64,000 nt of DNA from Megalopta genalis (taxonomy: Eukaryota; Arthropoda; Insecta; Hymenoptera; Halictidae). The notes beneath the pieces were generated by a model. That model worked only from the letters and a program-made list of their open reading frames with translations. It had not been told where the DNA came from and did no database searches. The DNA lies in assembly GCF_051020955.1 (NCBI RefSeq), contig NC_135017.1, forward strand, positions 28,304,689-28,368,688, in the 5' to 3' direction. Below, in pieces: positions 9,846 to 21,114 of this stretch (its first letter is position 1; each line of letters opens with the position of its first letter). Made by a program: the position numbers and the translations under genes.

Positions 9846-11224
9846 TACGAAACTATAAAAAGCAAGAAATGAAAGTTCAAAATTTCCACTAAACATGTTT
9901 AACCTCTTCCCTGTGTAAACCAATTGTTAAGAGGAATTTTTATCCATTAAATTTTGTTCATCCTACCGTACACAATTTCCGTCGGAAACAATTGTTTTTT
10001 TTTTTAAACAAGCTTTACGGAAAATGAAAAATTAAAGTTCTCCTAAAATGTCTGAAATTGACCAGCACGCATCACAAACATTACACATTACACATTACAA
10101 TTTTCTGTATGATTAATGCTACCGAAACGTAATAGAATGTATCGCAGACGATTCCCGTGAAATGACCGACGAGTTCCGGAGGAAATGCGATTTCAAACCG
10201 GTACACACGTTCTGCAAGAAATTTTGTGAAATCAGATTATCTCGAATATCCGATATCTTCGTTTAGAATTAACACGTAGGGCGGTAGCGCGTGGTATTTT
10301 AATTATAGAAAATTGCTTGAATTGCGTTGGTTATGTAGCATTGCGCCGCGTTTCACCGTGAGTGGACCGACCATTCGACGCTGCTTTCGCAATGGTATAA
10401 ACCTGGATTACCGAGCGATTAAACCTTTTCGTCGAAGGATACAGAGTAATTTACGCAACAGAGCGGTCGTGTATTTGCGATAAACATAATAAAGTAGAGC
10501 ATTTCCTTCGTTTGGTTTTTGCTCGTGTTATCAGATTAATTATATCGTAGAATGTAAACTGCGGGAATTAACGAGGAATGAAATGTTTGTAATTTTTAGG
10601 TGATATTAATTTACATATCTTTGCGCGAAACGTATCAGTTTGAGCATAGACTTTCTAAAAATCCAATCCCACGCGTTTTAATGGGAACGCGCGAGTATTC
10701 TGATAAGTTTTCGCAAATCAAGTCTTCAAGTAATTGTTTAAACGTTTTTATTTGAGCATAAATCGTGAAACAAAACTGAAAAACTGATTATGTAGAATTT
10801 GCTCGGTGAATCATGCAAAATTGAAGACACTACAAAAATTTTATTAGTTAAATGACGAAATCGAGTTGAAATAAAACGTCATCGTTGAAGAATAATTCTT
10901 GTTATTGTAATACAAATATTGATATTTTAAAATATTGAGAACTGTGAAAATTTCTATAAAATTAATGTGGAAAGGCGTACTATTTAAAATGATGACTATA
11001 TATCGGTTTCAAGAAATGAGAGTCGATTAAAACAATACATCACTTCTCTTACTAGTTTTAATTATTTTTAAATAACATGCCTACGTCTTTTTATTCTCCT
11101 GATATTGTTCTTATTTTGTACCACAGGTTTTGTTATTTTTGTCAGAACATTCAAAAAATTTTTTAAGAGACTAATCATTTTTATGCACTATATTTACTTA
11201 TGTCCTTAAAAATATACACGTTAT
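9846..11224. other. Intergenic, no gene recognised
   Basis: AT-rich, with a modest GC rise at 10150-10500. No frame over 60 codons, no tRNA and no clear repeat apart from a short ACATTACACATTACACATTAC run near 10080. Confidence 0.4.
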
Positions 11225-11480
11225 CCTTTTATTCGAAAATTTTATACAACGAATAAATTGAATTTATTTCTTATTCCTGTGAATAACGAATAAACTTTTA
11301 TTTCTTATTCGCGAATGACAAATAAACTAAATTTATTTCTTATTCGTGAATGACGAATAAACTAAAACTTCTTATGCGTGAATGACCAATAACAAAATTA
11401 ACATTATTCGTGAATAACAAATAATTGAACTTATTCACGAATAACAAATAATTCAACTTATTCACTATTATTTCATTAAT
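11225..11480. repeat. Degenerate tandem tract of TTATTCGTGAATGACGAATA units
   Basis: Repeated ATTCGTGAATGACGAATAAA units of about 30-35 bp, each internally palindromic (ATTCG...CGAAT). Similar vocabulary to the ATTCGAATAA blocks at 25030 and 28205. Confidence 0.7.
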
Positions 11481-11491
11481 TATTCTGAATA

Positions 11492-11706
11492 CAGTAATTT
11501 CTCCCAAATTCGCGCTCAGATCGCGCACAAAAATGGACAATTTGGGAAGAGGTGACACGATTAATCGAGTCTTGCGTCTCGTTTTTATAGTTACCGATTG
11601 TCAGCAACTATAAAAACAAGCCGCAAGGCTCGAATAATCGTATCTCTTCTCCCCAAAATTGTCCACTTTGTGCGCAATCCGAGCGCGAATTAGGGAGAAA
11701 TTATTG
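11492..11706. mobile_element. Fold-back MITE, CAGTAATTTCTCCC ends
   Basis: A 215-bp element that is almost entirely one hairpin. Left arm 11492-11592 begins CAGTAATTTCTCCCAAATTC. Right arm 11606-11706 is its inverse, ending GGGAGAAATTATTG. The loop is about 13 nt (ACCGATTGTCAGC). TA lies on both sides, consistent with a Tc1/mariner-type target. Matching inner landmarks include GCGCTC/GAGCGC, GGACAATTT/AAATTGTCC and GTTTTTATAGTT/AACTATAAAAAC. Noncoding. Confidence 0.85.
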
Positions 11707-11708
11707 TA

Positions 11709-12529
11709 CACCGCACAGTGCTGTTTCTGTCACTGATAAAACAATGGTACAAGCATCCACGGAGTAAGAAATCTTTATTGTAGAAGAAGCAACATGTCCC
11801 ATATATCGTGCACTATGAACATTATCTTACCGGCGATCACGTAACCTGTCATTCATCATTTACCTCTGAAACAGTACGGCGGAAAACAAACGAACGAGAT
11901 TACTGCAATATACATGTTACACGTGAAATCATAGAGTATCGCAGTCAGAGCGGAAAATTATCGATGGTTCAAACAAACGCGTATCTGCAATTCGTGAACC
12001 CTATCGGTAGCACTGATCGAGTGAAAGTGAGCGTAGCTATTTGCTCTCAGTCTTTTTGCGCTACTTGTACTTACATGATTTGTTGAACTTTCACGTCTTC
12101 GTTCGCGCGAACACGTTCAAGTGCAACATGTGCGGTCGCTTTAGGAATTATAGAAATCTTTGGGTCGCATGGAAGAAGCTCGAAATTCCATTATTCTATT
12201 AGTAGGATCTATAGGACTCTATGGATCTTTATATAGATTCTCATTTTCATGGGAAATTTTACAAAAATTAGAATTATGGGAAAGTTCCCTTCGCCGATTA
12301 ATCATGTATAATCGAAGCTATTTCAACTCGAAATCCGAAACATGTTTTCTGGAACTTATTCGTACGAAATTACTTACAATACTTATACTTTTGACAGTTC
12401 TTTTTATTTTAAACAAAATTAATTCTGTTAAAGTTATTTTAGAAACGTGGTATAGCAATTATAGCAAGTATAGCAATTATAGCAAGTTTCACATCATTTC
12501 ACATCATTTCTAGTGGTGCAACTCGAGGA
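11709..12529. other. Intergenic, no gene recognised
   Basis: Two short plus-strand frames (11808-12086, 12160-12513) have no recognisable domain. A small array of TATAGCAATTATAGCAAG units lies at 12450-12487 and a CATCATTTCA duplication at 12492-12510. Confidence 0.4.
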
Positions 12530-12707
12530 CTATTTTATCTCTATGCAAAATATTATCTAATCTCTATGCAAAATAAGAATGTATTTCTCTTGTCAACAAT
12601 TCTAATAAATTGAGAAGAATGTAAAAGCATCCATTTTTTCTATAATCTTAACAATTTAATATTTTCATCGGTCATTTTTTCCATAAATGTATAAAAGTCG
12701 CGGTCTA
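12530..12707 (+). mobile_element. Degenerate copy, TAGACTGCGGAT family
   Basis: Contains TCTATGCAAAATAAGAATG on the left, a middle CTTAACAATTTAATATTTTC and the right terminus CATAAATGTATAAAAGTCG then CGGTCTA. The middle of the consensus is disrupted. Confidence 0.5.
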
Positions 12708-12709
12708 AC

Positions 12710-13603
12710 AATAACTTATGAAATAAATATATTTTTGTGCCCACATACATCATACCCGGACATCCGGGTAATTTATTTACGACAGATGGTTTTGCATATT
12801 CTAAGCTGGCCTCGACGGAAACCGCAGCCGAACTCTGTAAGAGATAGCCAAGAATCACGGAAATACTTAAAATTTACAATTCTACAATTCCAGTTTACGA
12901 TGTTTGCGATCGTTACAATAATATTCGAGACGCATGTTCCTCGAGATGTTTATCTGTTTGATTTATGGTAGGACGGCACATTTAATATAGTTGCTCGGTA
13001 CAGTTCAGCATCGTGCACGGTAAAAGAAAAATTAATTACAGCTTCCTTGGTACACCGGGCCATGTTGGGCTGCAATTAGTTCGTACATAAAACCATTCCA
13101 CGGTCGCCCGTTCGTGGTAGCGGGGTTAGCTACATTGGCGACGGTCCAAGAATTCATCTAATAACGAGGTGTCGCCGAAAAGTAAAAACCGCTTGCCCGC
13201 CCCAACAGTAACTCTTCCGCTAATGATACGCTGTCCGTTTAATTACCGTGGCCGAGAAATTAGAAAGGAAAGGTAAATGGCGGCGGACACTGCACAAATG
13301 CCAGATTCGACTGAGTTACAACTATCTGTTATCGCAGCCGATGGCTTGCCGCTGCCAAAAAATGCTGGATTTCACATTTACTAGTTGCAAAATCATGTTT
13401 TTTTTCGAAAAACTTGTCGACATTTCTCAAATTCGTTTAAAATACAGAAAAGGGTGATACTTATTGGGTAGGAGGCTGCATAACCGTTGTCTAAAAATTT
13501 CGTAAGCACGTCTTTGCAAAACGAAAGAAAATAAATTAAACGAAACAAATAAATGAAACAAAAGAAATTATAATCGAGAACCTTTTTGTTTTAGAATGAT
13601 GAA
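12710..13603. other. Intergenic; slightly GC-richer 13020-13350
   Basis: No gene, RNA or repeat recognised. A 94-codon plus-strand frame (12687-12971) overlaps a minus-strand frame and shows no domain. Confidence 0.35.
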
Positions 13604-13804
13604 TAGACCGCGCGTTTTCATGTAAATTGAAAATTGTCTGCATTAATTTCAAGATACAGACGCTGCAGAAACATTTATTTCTCTTCTTAATAATTTTAAC
13701 GAGTTGCAAGTAATACAATAATGTTTTTAAATTCTCTGAATGTTTTCACTGTTTTGTATTTGATCTATACATTTTTGTCATAAATGCATAAAATGCGCAG
13801 TCTG
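13604..13804 (+). mobile_element. Complete MITE, TAGACTGCGGAT family
   Basis: A 201-bp copy running from TAGACCGCGCGTTTTCATG to TGCATAAAATGCGCAGTCTGA. The termini are inverted relatives: the inverse of the right end reads AGACTGCGCATTTTATGCA. Conserved interior landmarks are GTCTGCATTAATTTCAAG, TTAATAATTTTAACGAGTT and TTTTGTATTTGATCTA. Noncoding. Same length as 31341-31541. Confidence 0.8.
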
Positions 13805-13914
13805 ATGATTATTATATAAATAACATGATTTCCAAAAATTTCACAGTGAAGTTATTGCAACTCTGAAACAAAACAATATAAGCTAAAGGCAAAAACATTA
13901 TTATTTAAGAATAA

Positions 13915-14482
13915 TTAACCCTTTTAGTGCCGAACAACGATATGCATTAGTAAGCATCAATGCTAAATAAATTATCTGTGGAAGTAATAATAAGTAAATA
14001 TTACACATTTTTTCAATAGCCATGTAACGAAATATAAATATTTATAATAATACTAAAATGTCGTTCAGTAACGTTATACTAGCTACACCAATTCACTTGT
14101 TTGTAATAGATCCTTCTGATGCTTGCCCGTGCATTATTCCTTAGTTTTGTGGTACGATATCAGTTATTTTGTTACAAATGATTGAAAGTGCAATATCTAT
14201 ACTTCGTATTAGGTGATCTACATAAAGCTATGATCAAACGATGATTTTTCTTATATGCAAATACTGTCTCCAACAAAAGGAATTGATTTTTCTCTTTTTC
14301 ATATTGTTTTATATTTACGTTATTCGTATGATTTTCAACAAACATTTAAATACAATTGGCGTTATTTTAGTCTCCCATTATTTCGTAATATGCTTCTTGA
14401 ATTTTGTAAATATCATTCTTACTTTGGTTTTTATGAGCTTTTTCCCCAAATCTTAGCAAATTCGACAGACTAAAAGGGTTAA
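13915..14482. mobile_element. piggyBac-like TTAA element, 568 bp
   Basis: Left end TTAA-CCCTTTTAGTGCCGAA; right end reads, inverted, TTAA-CCCTTTTAGTCTGTCGAA. Perfect 10-bp termini and TTAA on both sides fit the piggyBac superfamily. Two overlapping plus-strand frames of 71-72 codons (14241-14473) end close to the right terminus. They could be remnants of an internal gene but match nothing I recognise. The element is otherwise noncoding. Confidence 0.7.
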
Positions 14483-14925
14483 TCTGCGAAAGTCGATGTT
14501 TCTATTAGAATACATTTGAATAACGTGCGTATTTCATGAAAAACAATAGTTAATTTTGTAATACACTGGGGAACAAATTGAAAAATAATTGTAATTAAAA
14601 GTGTGTCTTAATTGTTGGCACTGAAAACAGGTGTAAAAGAACGATGTCACTTGCAATGTCAACATACGAGCATAACGGTAAAGAGGATAATAACGAACTA
14701 AGATGTTTGCCAGCTGCCACTATTTGCTGCGGTGACTTAGGGATACGCGATACATACGACGACAAACAACCATGGCAAACGTAAATCAAGAAACCAGTCA
14801 AGGTAAACGTAGGATCATCCGATGGACATGGAGCAGGGCTTCCAACTGATTGAAATTTAATGTGGTGATTAGAGTATATGTACCTCGGATAGCAAGGATA
14901 CGTTTATTTCAGTTATGATACAAAA
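14483..14925. other. Intergenic, no gene recognised
   Basis: Nothing identified; a 68-codon minus-strand frame (14595-14801) has no domain. Confidence 0.4.
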
Positions 14926-15107
14926 GAGACTCTTATCTGAACGTTTATTTTTGTAATATCATGATACCGAAACGTTCTATTATCTACAAAATTTTATTCG
15001 GGTTCTCTACTAAACGATAATGTGTATCTAAATAATAGAACGATTAAATAATAGAACGTTTGGAGAATAGAATATTACAAAAATAAATATTCGGATAAGA
15101 GAGTTTC
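14926..15107. mobile_element. Fold-back element, about 60-bp arms
   Basis: Left arm (14926-14990) contains GAGACTCTTATCTGAACG, TTTATTTTTGTAATAT and AAACGTTCTATTAT. The right arm (15045-15107) has the same blocks inverted: ATAATAGAACGTTT, ATATTACAAAAATAAA and GGATAAGAGAGTTTC. The loop is about 55 nt. Probably a small MITE; no clear target duplication. Confidence 0.7.
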
Positions 15108-15339
15108 CACTATACTTTCAAAAGTCAATTGGGGAGCTCTTTCGATCGCAAGGAATATTTTCTCAGATGAATGTGGATTAACGAATATATTCAATACTTT
15201 AATTTAATTCACTGATTAAACTTTTACAGAAAATCGTTTTGTAGGAAACGAATAAACAAATTTTTTAATTCAAATGTACGTTGTAATAACAATTACGAAA
15301 GGTCTAAACAAATGCAGTATTGTCATTTATGTGGAGCAG

Positions 15340-15935
15340 ATCTTTTTACAAGTAATGTGATTAATAATCAACGATTATAACTCGTTAGTTATTTTAACTA
15401 ATTTATAATAATTAGACAAAAAGTAATCTGGTTAATAATGATTATAACTAGTTAGTTATTTTAACTAATTTATAATCATTGGACGAAAAGTAATTACGCA
15501 AAAAGTAATCTGATTAATGATCAATGATTATAACTACTTAGTTATTTTAACTAATTTATAATCATTGGACGAAAAGTAATTACACAAAAAGTAATCTGAT
15601 TAATGATCAATGATTATAACTACTTAGCTATTTTAACTAATTTATAATCATTGGACGAAAAGTAATTGCGCAAAAAGTAATCTGATTAATTATCAACGAT
15701 TATAACTCATTAGTTATTTTAACTAATTTATAATCATTGAACGAAAAGTAATTGCCCAAAAAGTAATCTGATTAATAATCAACGATTATAACTCGTTAGT
15801 TATTTTAACTAATTTATAATCATTGAACGAAAAGTAATTGGGCAAAAAGTAATCTGATTCATGATCAACAATTATAACTAGTTAGTTATTGTTACCAATT
15901 GATAATAATTAATCAGATTACTTTTTGCCCAACTC
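15340..15935 (+). repeat. 86-bp minisatellite, six units, last one capped by an inversion
   Basis: Anchoring on GTAATCTG gives starts at 15423, 15505, 15591, 15677, 15763 and 15849: spacings of 82, then 86 four times. Each unit contains AACGATTATAACTCGTTAGT, TATTTTAACTAATTTATAAT and CGAAAAGTAATTGCGCAAAA. At 15905-15930 the array ends with the unit's start inverted (TAATCAGATTACTTTTTGCC). A diverged relative lies at 63240-63345. Noncoding. Confidence 0.9.
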
Positions 15936-17342
15936 TGAATCAATGTTAAGACACTGAAATAAAAATAACTGAAATATACTAAAAAAAAAAACCTTATCTA
16001 AAAATATACATGACTAAAAATAGATGCCGTGTGAAAATAGGTGCAGCTGTACGCGGATCCCACAATTATGGTGACTTGCAAGGTGTGTATCGCGGAGAAA
16101 ATGTTGTAACTCGACAATTGTTAACACTCTGTGCTGAAGCCAGCTATGCTAGAGGCTAGTGAGAATACAGCTTAGGGTTCGCCGTATCCGTTACTCTTTA
16201 CAGAAAAGTCGATCCGACATCAATCAGGAGCAGCATGGTGCTCGTTAGTCGAGCACACGATTCAGGCTCAATGAAACAAACGCGCAGGCAGCGGGAGTCA
16301 TAAGTCACGTAACAAATGACGTTTCGCTTTTAATCTAGGTCGATAGAAACGAAGCAACGGGCCTTTCCGCTCTTATTGTTGGTCGCTCCGCTGGAAGATG
16401 TATCGATTAGACGACAGTCTACTCCGCTTCTTTTTTTTCCTATTTCTGCAATGATAAATGAACGCGGGTCAGTCTCGATGAAGCATGCGATCCGTTTGAC
16501 ATAATATTGCTGATTAATGATAATGGTAGATTGAAAGTCGGAAGATTTTCTAACTGGATCGGTTCACGAACTTATTAACCCTTTGCACTTGGAGAATCTT
16601 CCGGATCATCTGCCGAAACCTCGATTCGAATGAATAATTAACAAGATTGCTGGAGATGATCCATTATTTGTGAATGTTATTCCGTTCTTTTAAGTCTGGA
16701 TAAAATTCAGTTCTCTCGTTTGTACATATAATATTTTAGCATTCAAATAAATATAAATACGCGATAAACATTTTTCTTTTTCTTCACGACGTTAACGCTT
16801 TGCATTATGATGACAAACTCGTGATGACAGTTTCAGACCACTCGATATAAATATTACTAGTTTATTTTAACTCGTTTCTAATATTTCGCTATTTGAGTAA
16901 ATGTAGAGTTACTATTAGGCGACATATACAAACTTTCTTTTACTTCTTAAATATTATAAGTAGGCTGTGTCAATTGTATTCTCGTCAATTGTATAAAATA
17001 GAAGTTAGATTAAAATATATTTCTTCCTTTAATGATGTTAGGACAGTGACAGTAATTGTAAATTCTCCTTGTGTCTTCACTGTTCTGTGTTTTGTTTATC
17101 AGCCTTCGCTATAAATTGCTGAAATTATAAAGACTGTTTAGAGAAAGAAAGAATAGATTATAAACAAAAGAAAGATCTGAATAAAATCAGTCACTATAAA
17201 GCAAGACATAATTGTCACTTTAAATGCTCAGTGTGACATAAGAGAAGATCCAAAACCAGAATTCTCATTTTCTGAGATGCACATTTTAATGATCACTGAT
17301 AAAGTTAGATCGATATTTTAGATTAAACATCAATAAAGCTTA
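15936..17342. other. Intergenic with two solo piggyBac-like ends
   Basis: GC-richer part at 16060-16620. TTAA-CCCTTTGCACTTGGAG at 16575 and TTAA-CGCTTTGCATTATG at 16792 look like left ends of TTAA elements in the same orientation, without matching right ends. No coding frame recognised. Confidence 0.35.
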
Positions 17343-17350
17343 CTTCAGGG

Positions 17351-17864
17351 TAGACCTAAGCACATTTGAAATCACATCATTTGAAGTATCATTTTAAATA
17401 ACATGTTATTTTATTTCAGTTCTGTTCATGCCTATAATTACTTCTGAGATAACATTATTTTAAATAATTGTTTCAAGTAATTATGAAGTTAAATTTCATG
17501 TTTAGGACTGGTTTGCACATTTTTGCTTTAAAAAGAAGTCTTGTGATGATTGCATAAAATGAAATCTTTTCATTGATTATTATTTTGTGTATTATTTCTT
17601 TGTGAAGGGAGCATTGCTTTAAACAATTTATGGTGAAAATTTTATACACTAAAATCTTTTTATTCATTATTATTTTAATCATTATTTCTTTTGGCCAATT
17701 TGAGGTAAAGGAATAACAAAATAATATATTACTTGAAATCACTTTATCTCAAATTATTATTATTATTAGCATTATTATTATTATTTTCTAATAACGCTCC
17801 GAAATAAATTGTTTCAAATAGTCATATTCTATTTTTTATTTGAAATAAAATTTGCCCAGGTCTG
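17351..17864. mobile_element. hAT-like MITE with 8-bp target duplication
   Basis: The right end, inverted, reads CAGACCTGGGCAAATTTTAT, a typical hAT-type terminus. The left end reads TAGACCTAAGCACATTTGAA. The flanks are CTTCAGGG (17343-17350) and ATTCAGGG (17865-17872), identical in 7 of 8 bases, the size expected for hAT insertion. Subterminal TTTCAAATA/TATTTGAAA motifs recur on both sides. The interior is AT-rich and noncoding. Relative at 58127-58470. Confidence 0.75.
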
Positions 17865-17872
17865 ATTCAGGG

Positions 17873-19074
17873 TATATTCGTTTCATTAAAGGGCAGTTTG
17901 AAGATAGTACAAGCTTTGTACGAATTCGTTTCATCCACTCGAAATGCCACGCGTCGCCTTTTAAGGGCATTATTACGCCACGGTGTGGTTCCAAACGAAT
18001 CTCGAGTCATTGTGTATACAGGTCACTTCTATTGTGTCACTGAGCTGGTAATCGTGTACGCGCTGAACACTGTGTGGGAAAGAGGAAAAACATTTATTCC
18101 AAAAGTAGTCTGAACAACGATGAGGGCTAGGCACAGCTGTTGTTTGTGCTACCATGGTCGATGTTCTCCCGGAAACAAAGCGAGTTTCGCAAGAGTGGTT
18201 GCGAATCATGAGTCAGACCTATATTATCCATTAGCCATAATGGCTATAGTGAAACATGATGCAATGGTTTGTTGGTGCTGGCGATCATGCATTAATTTGG
18301 CTGTTTTATGTAAATTCCATTATTACATCGATTGTAATTTTTTGATTCAGCGATTTTTAATTTTACGAAATATTTAATATAAATCATTCACTGCTGACCT
18401 ACAAGGTAAATAATCCAAAACGAACTATTGCAATAATATCATTTTCTGCAATATTATGTAAACAAAATTAATAGAAAATTGATATTTTTATAGTATCGAG
18501 AAATATTTATACGTAGAATTAAAACAAATAATACCATTTAATAATAATAATAATACCGTTAAGTCAAGTAATAATATTGTTCATTCAAGTAATAATAATG
18601 TTAATTAAAATAATAATATTGTTTAATAAATCAGGTCAATCATTTTGTTAAATGATATCATTGTTTATTCTAGCATATATTATTACTATACTTATTGAAT
18701 TTACATATTCATTATTCACCATATAAAAGACATCATCAATCATAAAATAATTTACACATAGCACAGTATACACATGTAGTATAGGCAGAGTACCACACAA
18801 TATTACAATGACAATAAATGTTTCCTTCACAATGAAATAAATAAATTATTAATTATTCCTAATATAATCTTCTCTCGTCCCGCATTATTCTACATTTGAA
18901 AATATACATGCACTACTTGATATTGTAAAAAAATTATATGTTCCATATTCGAATACAAGTATATATTATATAAAATATTTAAACATACTCAAAGAAACAA
19001 TACCATGGATGCAAATAAAACAAAAAATCATACGAATGAAAATTTTGGTATACTTTAAAGAAAAAAAATTTGTT
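17873..19074. other. Intergenic; AT-rich after 18380
   Basis: 17873-18250 is GC-richer, with overlapping short frames on both strands and no recognisable domain. 18380-19074 is AT-rich with AATAATAAT runs at 18538-18620. No gene seen. Confidence 0.35.
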
Positions 19075-19079
19075 TCACG

Positions 19080-19190
19080 TTACCGGGATTCGAACCTGCG
19101 ACGCCGCGGTTGTCTCGCGAACAGTTATCCACCGGAAAATGGTCGATGTTTTCCGTTATGTAACTGTGATTTAGCACGGAAAAACATTGT
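19080..19190 (-). other. tRNA-like sequence with intact B box
   Basis: On the minus strand GCAGGTTCGAATCCCGGTA contains a perfect Pol III B box (GGTTCGAATCC), followed by a run of eight T on the minus strand (19062-19069). Upstream CGCG-AGACAAC-CGCG can form a 7-nt-loop hairpin like an anticodon arm, but position 33 is not U and the T stem (GCAGG/CCCGG) is mispaired. No good A box at the right distance. A tRNA pseudogene or tRNA-derived repeat is more likely than a functional tRNA. It lies about 30-140 bases downstream of the tRNA-Leu gene on the same strand. Confidence 0.3.
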
Positions 19191-19220
19191 CAACGAATGA
19201 GAAATTGGCAAAAAGATATT

Positions 19221-19340
19221 TGTCAGAAGTGGGATTCGAACCCACGCCCTCAGAGAGGACCAGAATGCCCAGAAACCCGAATCAATCGGGTAAGGTGTGA
19301 ACCTTGAGTCTGGCGCCTTAGACCGCTCGGCCATCCTGAC
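19221..19340 (-). tRNA. tRNA-Leu(CAA), intron-containing
   Basis: Decodes UUG leucine codons in the cytosol. Exon 1 (19340-19303) runs from GTCAGGATGGCCGAGCGGTC through the anticodon CAA (plus-strand TTG at 19304-19306). A 37-nt intron (19302-19266) follows position 37, the canonical site for tRNA introns. Exon 2 (19265-19221) carries the long class II variable arm TCCTCTCTGAGGGC, the T arm GTGGGTTCGAATCCCAC and acceptor TTCTGAC plus discriminator A. The acceptor pairs GTCAGGA/TTCTGAC with one G-U. The A box is TGGCCGAGCGG and the B box GGTTCGAATCC. CCA is not encoded. The intron starts GTTCACACCTT, whose ACCTT can pair with AAGGT at the anticodon. A TTTTT run about ten bases downstream would terminate Pol III. 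Exons are identical to those at 30403-30520. Confidence 0.97.
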
Positions 19341-19609
19341 GTTGTGGTAACAGAGCGTAAGATTAGCTTCATATGCCGCAGTGCTATATATAACCATACC
19401 GCTATTGATACGAAACACACATATTAACCGAATTGAAGTTTATTCAATTCATACAAACTTATTATTAATATAATGAACCGTAACTTTTTCAAAATTACAT
19501 TTGTATTTACATAGTGAGGCTTCGGAGTGAAAAATAAAAAATTCACATAGGTATCACAGTAACAGATGTGTACATTGGTATGCAATTAATTGTTTATTAA
19601 ATTTATAAA
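19341..19609. other. Intergenic upstream of the tRNA
   Basis: No TATA-like or other upstream Pol III element stands out; nothing else recognised. Confidence 0.3.
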
Positions 19610-19805
19610 AATTTATAAATAATATATAAAAATATATAAATATAAATATATATAATATAATATATATATATATAATAATAATATAATAATATATATAATA
19701 ATATAATGATATATATAATATATATATAATATAATATAATATATATAATATATAATATAAAAATATATAATAATAATATATAAAAATTTATAAATTTATA
19801 AATAA
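19610..19805. repeat. AT/ATA microsatellite tract
   Basis: Irregular TATAATAATA, ATATATAATA and AAATATATAA units. On the minus strand it opens a spurious Ile/Tyr-rich frame of 191 codons (20178-19603). Confidence 0.85.
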
Positions 19806-21114
19806 TTTTTGAGCGCTGTCTTAGATTCAAAGAAGAAAATTCTATATTACATTTGTATATTTTATAATTCCATATATATATTTGTATAGAAAATGGTATA
19901 TTGAATAAAATATAATTCAGTATCATAAATAATATTGTTAATTGGATATTTGAAAAATGTCTGAAATTAATTTTATATTTAAATGAAATGCATCTATGCA
20001 AATAACAATAATTTTGCTGTACGTGACTGTAGTGAACTATTCCTTTTTTTCGTTTTAAGCAATTATTTTTTATTTCTCTGAAAATTACAAAATACGGTAT
20101 TATTAATTGAAGGTTTCTGGAAGGTGTAGTAAAATAAAAATGATTAAATACCACGTCCGAATGAGTGACTTTAACCATTTGTCAAGGCTTGCGTAAGCGC
20201 TCTAATCGCAGAAATTAATCTAATGTGGCGACGATGAAATCATTGTACGCTGTACGAATTTCAGCGAGCTCAAATAATAGTATACGCATGTCTCGTAGAT
20301 CAATCTGTTCGTTTATAAAATAAATTAGCCACCGCCTTGTTTCTTTGGAAACCCGGTTTCACAGAATTCAGTAGTGTATGTGGTAATATCACGGGCCTAT
20401 AGTAATGGAGTCGATTCAAGCAACAGTGATTCTTACAACGTAACGGTGTATACGTAATTTTAAATAAGTTTACATGTATACTTAGCTAAACAAATCTATT
20501 ATAAACACTGACAAATTTTAGAAAAATAAAGATATGTATTTATAACTGATAACAGTTTTTATATATTTTATAAATGATCAAAAAATTCGTTTTATCGTAT
20601 TTTGATTATTTATGCCACTTCAATGTCGTAATTTTGTAACGACAATTATTTTTGTAATTTGAGTAATTCGAGAAACAGTTGATTTTTCAAGAAAAAATTA
20701 GGAAATAGTTAAAACGTGAAAAATATTGTCAGCAGAATAGGATGAATACGAAACATTACATTTCATTAATACAAATAGTGTTATTATAAAAAAATGCTAC
20801 AGTTTATAGATCAACGAAAATTATGCCAGTTCCAACTTCCAACCCATCACTACCGATATTCCGTGTCCTAAGTCTGATTCATGTTCTTGGTTTATTCCAG
20901 TTTCGTTTCTTTTATCGATCTGTTTTAAAAAATAATAACGAATTTTCAGTATAACAATAAATAGGCATATTGTGGTTATGTCAACGAAAAATTATCTTAC
21001 AACTACATATACTTACACATGCATCGCGCATTAAATATTTACGTTACTGTCATTTTTTAAAAGGGAGTAACAGTAAGGAGTAACAGTAATAAAATGTTTA
21101 TTAACACTGTACAG
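19806..21114. other. Intergenic, no gene recognised
   Basis: AT-rich apart from 20170-20430. No domain-bearing frame, tRNA or clear repeat. Confidence 0.4.

Noticed and set aside
15340..15935. CRISPR-like array
   Set aside because: Units are contiguous 86-bp tandem copies without unique spacers, in a eukaryotic context.
19603..20178. 191-codon Tyr/Ile-rich membrane-like protein
   Set aside because: Mostly translation of an AT/ATA microsatellite; no conserved motif.
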